From assembly GCF_000185905.1 (NCBI RefSeq), contig NC_014923.1, positions 992,001 through 1,056,000 on the forward strand: a stretch of DNA of 64,000 nucleotides, in the 5' to 3' direction. Every line of letters begins with the position of its first letter. The first letter of the stretch is position 1. Below, in pieces: positions 59,577 to 64,000 of this stretch. The DNA comes from Mesorhizobium ciceri biovar biserrulae WSM1271 (GTDB lineage Bacteria; Pseudomonadota; Alphaproteobacteria; Rhizobiales; Rhizobiaceae). A program made the translations under genes and the position numbers. The notes beneath the pieces were generated by a model, which saw only the letters and a program-made list of their open reading frames with translations, was not told the DNA's origin and did no database searches.

Positions 59577-60176
59577 ATGAGCAAGCTCCAGAACCCTGTC
59601 CAGATGGCCGTGATCGGCGCCGCCCATGGCATCAAGGGCGAATTGCGGGTGAAGACCTTCACCGGCGAGCCGCTGGCGCTGGCCGATTACGGGCCGCTCT
59701 ACGCCAGGGACGGGCGCGCCTTCCAGATCGTCGACATCAGGCCCGCCAACACCGTCGTCGTGGTCCGTTTCAAGGGCATTGCCGACCGCAATGCGGCCGA
59801 GGCGCTGGCCGGCACGGAGCTGTTCGTCGACCGTTCGATGCTGCCGGACGATGGCGAGGAAGACGAATTCTACCATGCCGACCTCGTCGGCCTCGAAGTC
59901 CGCGACGACACGGGTGCCGTGCTTGGCAAGGTGGTCGCGGTGCACAATTTCGGCGGCGGCGACATTCTCGACGTGACGCTGGGCGGGCGCAAGGGCGTGC
60001 TGATCCCGTTCACACAGGCTGCCGTACCGCAAGTGTCGATCGCCGAGGGTTTTGTTCGTGTCGATCCGGCGGCAGCCGGGCTGGTCGATGACGAGGATGG
60101 CGGTGGTCCGCGTGAGGAAGACTTCGATCCGAAGGGCAGGCCGCGCGGACCGAGCGATGCCGGGGGCAACCGGTGA
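59577..60176 (+). CDS. rimM: 16S rRNA processing protein RimM
   Basis: A 199-residue assembly factor of the 30S subunit that binds S19. [20 protein letters not shown] is the N-terminal hallmark; [25 protein letters not shown] and [16 protein letters not shown] mark the PRC domain. A polar C-terminal tail follows. Start at 59577 follows AAAGGATATTTCGCC. Its TGA overlaps the trmD GTG. Confidence 0.96.
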   Translation: MSKLQNPVQMAVIGAAHGIKGELRVKTFTGEPLALADYGPLYARDGRAFQIVDIRPANTVVVVRFKGIADRNAAEALAGTELFVDRSMLPDDGEEDEFYHADLVGLEVRDDTGAVLGKVVAVHNFGGGDILDVTLGGRKGVLIPFTQAAVPQVSIAEGFVRVDPAAAGLVDDEDGGGPREEDFDPKGRPRGPSDAGGNR

Positions 60177-60874
60177 GTTTTTCCGCTTCGGTGCTGACGC
60201 TTTACCCCGAGATGTTTCCCGGCGCGCTCGGCCTGTCGTTGGCCGGCCGGGCGCTCGAGGCCGGGACGTGGTCGCTGGAGACGATCCAGATCCGCGACTT
60301 CGCCACCGACCGCCACCGCACCGTCGACGACACGCCCGCCGGCGGCGGCGCCGGCATGGTGATGCGCGCCGACGTGCTGGCGAAAGCCATCGACCATGCT
60401 TCGCCGGAAGGCGATGCGCGGCCCCGGCTGCTGATGAGCCCGCGCGGCAAGCCGCTGACCCAGGCGCGTGTGCGCGAGCTGGCCGCTGGGCCGGGCGCCG
60501 TCATCCTGTGCGGCCGCTTCGAAGGCGTCGACCAGCGGGTGATCGACGCGCGGGGATTGGAGGAAGTCTCGATCGGCGATTTCATTCTCTCGGGTGGTGA
60601 GCCGGCCGCCCTTGTGCTGCTCGACGCGGTGGTGCGGCTGCTGCCCGGGGTCATGGGCAACGCGATGTCGGGCGAGGAAGAGAGTTTTGAAAACGGCCTG
60701 CTCGAACATCCGCACTATACGCGGCCGCAGGAGTTCGAAGGCCGTGACATTCCCGAGGTCCTGATTTCCGGCAATCACAAGAAGATCGCCGCCTGGCGGC
60801 GGGCGGAGTCAGAAAGACTGACAGCCGAGAGGCGTCCGGACCTGCTTGCCGCTGCTCAGCCCTTGGCAAAATAA
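60173..60874 (+). CDS. trmD: tRNA (guanine(37)-N1)-methyltransferase
   Basis: A 233-residue SPOUT enzyme methylating G37 of tRNAs, essential for reading-frame maintenance. [50 protein letters not shown], and [26 protein letters not shown] contain the trefoil knot. GTG start, coupled to rimM. Its last 19 bases overlap the convergent TSUP gene. Confidence 0.97.
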   Translation: MSFSASVLTLYPEMFPGALGLSLAGRALEAGTWSLETIQIRDFATDRHRTVDDTPAGGGAGMVMRADVLAKAIDHASPEGDARPRLLMSPRGKPLTQARVRELAAGPGAVILCGRFEGVDQRVIDARGLEEVSIGDFILSGGEPAALVLLDAVVRLLPGVMGNAMSGEEESFENGLLEHPHYTRPQEFEGRDIPEVLISGNHKKIAAWRRAESERLTAERRPDLLAAAQPLAK

Positions 60875-61608
60875 TAGAAGGCCAAAAACAGGCCGACGGC
60901 GACGACGAAGCCGCGCACCGCGTTTTGCGGCACCCGCTTGGCGATCCAGACGCCGGCATAGCCGCCGAGCGCGCCGCCCGGGATCATGATGATCGCCTGC
61001 GGCCAGGCGACGACGCCGCCCGAGACGAAGACGACGATCGCGACAGCGGCGATGACCATGGCCAGCATGTTCTTCAACGCGTTCAGCCGGTGATAGTCGC
61101 CGGCTTGCGTCAGGCCGAGCGTCGCCAGCATCATCACGCCCATGCCGGCGCCGAAGAAGCCGCCATAGATGGCGGTGAGAAACTGCGCGAGCGAGCCGGC
61201 GAGCGAGCCCACCGCCGCTTCATGGCCGGGCTTCGGCACTGGTTTCAGCCAGGGGCCGGCGGCGAACAGGGCCGTCGCGGCTAGCAGCAGCCACGGCACC
61301 AGAGCGCGAAACGACGGATTGTCGAGCGCCAAAAGGATCAGCGCGCCGGCCAGTGCGCCGACGGCCGATATCAGGCACAGCCGCAGCGCGCTGCGCCAGA
61401 AATGCCTGATATCGGCCGAGTAGGCGAGGGTCGAAGTGATGTAGCCTGGAAATTGCGTCACCGAGGAGGTGGCGTTGGCAACAATCGGCGGCAGGCCGAC
61501 CAACGTCATGGCGCCGAAGGTGATGAAGGTGCCGCCACCGGCGACCGCATTGGCGGCGCCTGACAGAAAGCCCGCTAGAAACAGCAGGATGGCATCGAAG
61601 ACAGACAT
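60856..61608 (-). CDS. TSUP (TauE/SafE) family permease
   Basis: A 250-residue membrane protein with seven to eight hydrophobic segments. The N-terminal [44 protein letters not shown] and the internal [20 protein letters not shown] repeat are the TauE/SafE signatures. Relatives move sulfite, sulfonates or organic acids. Convergent to trmD with a 19-base overlap. Confidence 0.88.
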   Translation of the reverse strand: MSVFDAILLFLAGFLSGAANAVAGGGTFITFGAMTLVGLPPIVANATSSVTQFPGYITSTLAYSADIRHFWRSALRLCLISAVGALAGALILLALDNPSFRALVPWLLLAATALFAAGPWLKPVPKPGHEAAVGSLAGSLAQFLTAIYGGFFGAGMGVMMLATLGLTQAGDYHRLNALKNMLAMVIAAVAIVVFVSGGVVAWPQAIIMIPGGALGGYAGVWIAKRVPQNAVRGFVVAVGLFLAFYYFAKG

Positions 61609-61937
61609 GAATTGCGGCCGCTCAAAGCTGTGTTATTTCAGGCTTTAGAAAGCCTGAACGACCGGCGCAACCCGGCACGGCAGGATTACGATGGTGCCAT
61701 GCGAGCAGAAAATGCGCGCCCAAGGCGTGACAAAGCGGCGAAATAGCTGTATGTGCCCGCCCGTACCGGCCAGAAAGAATCTGCCGGACCCGTCAACAAT
61801 GACGGTGTAGTCGCCCCTGCCTGATGTTTCAAAGACAAATGTCTTGGAGACAAAAGGCATAGCCAAGCGGTCAATGGAACTGCAAGGCGAGTGTCGGACG
61901 CTCTGACTGTCGGAAGAACAAGAAGTGGACTTTTGAG
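61609..61937. other. 329-base region upstream of rplS
   Basis: Holds the rplS promoter on the plus strand and a short minus-strand frame (61645-61866). Its base use is less GC-rich than the neighbours. No other structure was recognised. Confidence 0.5.
61645..61866 (-). CDS. Small hypothetical open frame (uncertain)
   Basis: A 73-codon frame beginning [38 protein letters not shown]. The first 45 residues look protein-like (beta-strand pattern), but third-position GC is low for this genome and no homologue is recognised. It may be a remnant or a foreign small gene. No strong ribosome site. Confidence 0.3.
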   Translation of the reverse strand: MAMPFVSKTFVFETSGRGDYTVIVDGSGRFFLAGTGGHIQLFRRFVTPWARIFCSHGTIVILPCRVAPVVQAF

Positions 61938-62489
61938 ATGGATATTCTCCGTCAGCTCGAGGCCGAACAGGCCGCCAAGATCGAAGCCAAGCGCAAGCTT
62001 CCCGAATTCCAGCCTGGCGACACCGTGCGCGTCCAGGTCCGCGTGACCGAAGGCACCCGCACCCGCGTCCAGGCCTATGAGGGCGTCGTCATCGCCCGCG
62101 CCGGCGCCGGCTTCCAGGAGAACTTCACGGTTCGCAAGATTTCCTACGGCGAAGGTGTCGAGCGCGTGTTCCCGGTCTACTCGCCGATGGTTGAAGGCGT
62201 CGAGATCGTTCGCCGCGGCAAGGTGCGTCGCGCCAAGCTCTACTACCTGCGCGATCGTCGCGGCAAATCGGCCCGTATTTCTGAAAACACCGGCGTGCGC
62301 GCCCGCAAGCTGAACGATGAGGAGCGCGATGCGCTGAACGCCGAGAAGGCCCGCATCGAGGCCGAGAAGGTGGCAGCAGCCGAGGCCCTGGCCGTCGAGA
62401 AGGCCGCCCAGGACGCCGCCGAGAAGAAGGCCGCCGCCGAGGCCGAAGCAGCAGCCAAGGCCGCCGCAGAAGCGACCCCTGCCGAATAA
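61938..62489 (+). CDS. rplS: 50S ribosomal protein L19
   Basis: A 183-residue protein. The core ([15 protein letters not shown] to [11 protein letters not shown]) is the 115-residue L19 with [26 protein letters not shown] and [15 protein letters not shown]-terminal extension of about 55 residues is a charged Ala/Glu/Lys helix. L19 lies at the 30S-50S interface. Normally it follows trmD; here the TSUP gene and a gap come between. Confidence 0.96.
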   Translation: MDILRQLEAEQAAKIEAKRKLPEFQPGDTVRVQVRVTEGTRTRVQAYEGVVIARAGAGFQENFTVRKISYGEGVERVFPVYSPMVEGVEIVRRGKVRRAKLYYLRDRRGKSARISENTGVRARKLNDEERDALNAEKARIEAEKVAAAEALAVEKAAQDAAEKKAAAEAEAAAKAAAEATPAE

Positions 62490-62507
62490 GATTTTCGGAA
62501 CTCATTC

Positions 62508-62533
62508 AAAAAGGCGGCTTCGGCCGCCTTTTT
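62508..62533 (+). terminator. Terminator of rplS
   Basis: An 11-bp perfect stem (62508-62518 with 62523-62533) with a stable TTCG loop and a T run, 18 bases after the rplS stop. Confidence 0.92.
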
Positions 62534-62600
62534 TCGTTTCACCAGACTGTGAACGCTTTCAGCGCCAGACACAGGATCCGGCTGTTGACGGCGCATTACC

Positions 62601-62625
62601 TTGTGCACTAAATAATCGTGCACAA
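62601..62625 (+). promoter_or_regulatory. Probable OhrR operator
   Basis: A perfect inverted repeat TTGTGCAC-N9-GTGCACAA located 18 bases before the ohr ATG and within the expected promoter. Size and symmetry fit a MarR-type dimer site; the ohrR gene is just downstream, so autoregulation and peroxide induction of both genes is likely. Confidence 0.75.
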
Positions 62626-62642
62626 ATAATTGGAGATTTGAT

Positions 62643-63056
62643 ATGGCACTCTACACCACACAGGCTCACGTCACCGGCGGCCGCGCCGGCCATGGCGAGA
62701 CCAGCGACGGTCTGCTCAAGGTCGATCTGGCAATGCCCAAGGAACTCGGCGGGCCGGGGGGCGCCACCAATCCCGAGCAACTGTTCGCTATCGGCTATGC
62801 CGCCTGCTTCGAAAGCGCCATCCGCTTTGTCGCGCGCAAACAGAAGCTGTCGCTGACGGATGCCGGGGTAACCTCCACCGTCAGCCTGCTTCCCGATGGC
62901 GAAGGCTTTAAGCTCGGCGTCGCGCTCGCGGCGGAAACGAAAGGCCTTGATCAGGCGGCGGCGGAAGCGCTTGTATCGGAGGCGCACAAGATCTGCCCCT
63001 ATTCCAACGCCATCAGGGGCAATGTCGACGTAGCGCTTTCGGTAAAGGCGGCATGA
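62643..63056 (+). CDS. ohr: Organic hydroperoxide resistance protein Ohr
   Basis: A 137-residue thiol peroxidase reducing organic hydroperoxides with lipoyl groups as donors. The peroxidatic Cys is at about 57 in GYAACFESAI, and the resolving Cys at about 118 in KICPYSNAIRGN. Length is normal. ohrR overlaps its stop (ATGA). Confidence 0.96.
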   Translation: MALYTTQAHVTGGRAGHGETSDGLLKVDLAMPKELGGPGGATNPEQLFAIGYAACFESAIRFVARKQKLSLTDAGVTSTVSLLPDGEGFKLGVALAAETKGLDQAAAEALVSEAHKICPYSNAIRGNVDVALSVKAA

Positions 63057-63562
63057 CGGAAAAGACGACAAAGAGCACCAGGGACGTCCCGGCGGAGGCC
63101 ACCGGGACGTTTCACGTTCCGCGGCTCGACCAACAGCTCTGCTTCGCGCTCTATTCGGCAAGCGGGCTGATGACGAAGCTCTACCGCCCGCTGCTCGATC
63201 CGCTCGGCCTGACCTATCCGCAATATCTGGCCATGTTGGCGCTCTGGGAACGGGCTCCAAGCACGGTCGGCGAGCTTGGCGAAGCGCTCGGGCTGGATTC
63301 GGCGACGCTGACGCCGCTGCTCAAGCGGCTGGAGGCCGGTGGCCTGGTCACACGCCGGCGCGACCCCGCCGACGAGCGCCGGGTTCTGGTCGAGCCGACA
63401 GCGAAGGGACAAGCGTTGCGTGAGCAGGCCAAAAGCGTGCCGGCGGCGATGCTTTGCAACCTGCCGCTGGATGCCGACGAGTTGAAATCCCTGCACCGCA
63501 CGCTGACGCGGTTCGTCTCCGGCTTGCGCAAGGCGGATGCCGGCATCGTGAAGCGGAGCTGA
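63053..63562 (+). CDS. ohrR: MarR-family peroxide sensor OhrR
   Basis: A 169-residue winged-helix repressor. LDQQLCFALYSASGLMTKLYRPLLDPLGLTYPQYL has the redox-sensing Cys typical of OhrR; LDSATLTPLLKRLEAGGLVTRRRDPADERRVLVEPT is the DNA-binding wing. An extension of about 20 residues precedes the conserved start. Overlaps ohr by four bases, so it represses its own operon through the palindrome upstream of ohr. Confidence 0.94.
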   Translation: MTEKTTKSTRDVPAEATGTFHVPRLDQQLCFALYSASGLMTKLYRPLLDPLGLTYPQYLAMLALWERAPSTVGELGEALGLDSATLTPLLKRLEAGGLVTRRRDPADERRVLVEPTAKGQALREQAKSVPAAMLCNLPLDADELKSLHRTLTRFVSGLRKADAGIVKRS

Positions 63563-63740
63563 TCGCTGCCGCGACACCGTTCATTCCTGAATCCCGGAAA
63601 TGAAGGCATCGGAATCCCTTTTTAGCGCGCGCTGACGCAGCGGACCGTCTTGCATGACGCTTGCGGAAAGCTAAAGTCGGCGCCGGATTTTCCTGCAAGC
63701 CCGGCCGTGCCCGGGTCCGTCAATTTCCGGGGAGTGTGTC

Positions 63741-64000
63741 ATGACCAAATCGAAACTGCTGCTGGCAGGCCTGCTTGCCCTCGTCCTGGTACCCGTTGCC
63801 GCCTTTGCGCAGGCGCTGCCCGACCTCGGCGGCAAAAAGGTGGTGGTTGTGACCGAAAACGCCTATCCGCCGCTGCAGTTCATCGATGCCAAGACCGGCA
63901 AGCAGATCGGCTGGGAATATGATGCGATGAACGAGATCGCCAAGCGGCTGAATTTCGCCGTCGAGTACCAGAACACATCCTGGGACGCGATGATCCAGGC
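63741..64000 (+). CDS. ABC transporter substrate-binding protein, amino-acid type (3' end outside window)
   Basis: Starts MTKSKLLLAGLLALVLVPVAAFAQ, a signal peptide cleaved after AFA, followed by LPDLGGKKVVVVTENAYPPLQFIDAKTGKQIGWEYDAMNEIAKRL, the N-lobe of a family 3 extracellular solute-binding protein. A GGGGAGTG ribosome site precedes the ATG. The frame stays open to the window end, so the C-lobe is missing from view. The solute is unknown. Confidence 0.9.
   Translation, partial: MTKSKLLLAGLLALVLVPVAAFAQALPDLGGKKVVVVTENAYPPLQFIDAKTGKQIGWEYDAMNEIAKRLNFAVEYQNTSWDAMIQ

Overview
The window is about 63% GC and carries almost only chromosomal housekeeping genes. Gene content and repeats point to an alphaproteobacterium of the order Rhizobiales, most likely Mesorhizobium or a close relative. 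The main pointers are an Omp19/Inh-type lipoprotein, a ybhL-type RNA leader, DUF1127/DUF1236/DUF2794 proteins, IalB-like protein, a dapF-mtaB-ftsY-ispZ cluster, mdh-sucCD-sucAB-lpd, and several families of palindromic intergenic repeats of rhizobial type. This assignment is an inference from content; no rRNA or tRNA gene was seen.

Layout. 1-5.1 kb: end of a bestrophin gene, a DoxX-like gene and a glycine-zipper lipoprotein; then on the minus strand ffh, chorismate mutase and rpsP, preceded by a CPBP protease gene. 5.2-13 kb: accessory core genes (SH3/DUF1236 protein, zinc metallopeptidase, flavin amine oxidase, lytic transglycosylase, argG, a 5'-truncated EAL gene, LysE exporter). 13-20.4 kb: rlmN with two overlapping paralogous membrane genes, a ClC channel, IalB-like protein, DUF1232 and pterin dehydratase genes, LMW phosphatase, thpR and an SGNH esterase. 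20.5-28 kb: ABC exporter pair, BI-1 gene with its RNA leader, GNAT, DUF2794, a candidate sRNA, DUF1223 and ceramidase genes. 28-33 kb: acnA diverging from a cytochrome c maturation cluster (ccmA, B, D, G) that lacks ccmC. 33-42.6 kb: DUF1127 gene, SMP-30 lactonase, tautomerase, FMN reductase, PPOX protein, ispZ, ftsY, mtaB, dapF, DUF1328, MBL-fold hydrolase. 42.8-56 kb: Omp19-like lipoprotein, zapE, then the TCA cluster mdh-sucC-cupin-sucD-sucA-sucB-exported protein-SDR-lpdA. 56-64 kb: Pro/Ala-rich membrane protein, DUF2867, TraB/GumN protein, xerC-type recombinase, rimM-trmD, TSUP permease, rplS, ohr-ohrR with a palindromic operator, and the start of an amino-acid-type ABC binding protein.

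The genes make up central metabolism (TCA cycle), translation and protein targeting (SRP and its receptor, S16, L19, RimM, TrmD, RlmN, MtaB), envelope upkeep and stress response. I saw no phage, IS element, CRISPR array or defence island. The most unusual signals are non-coding or structural: a rhizobial palindromic repeat read in frame inside ftsY, an octamer tandem repeat and related hairpins filling gene ends, several copies of a CATGAT-ended palindrome, a candidate terminated sRNA, the missing ccmC, and the separation of ffh-rpsP from rimM-trmD-rplS.
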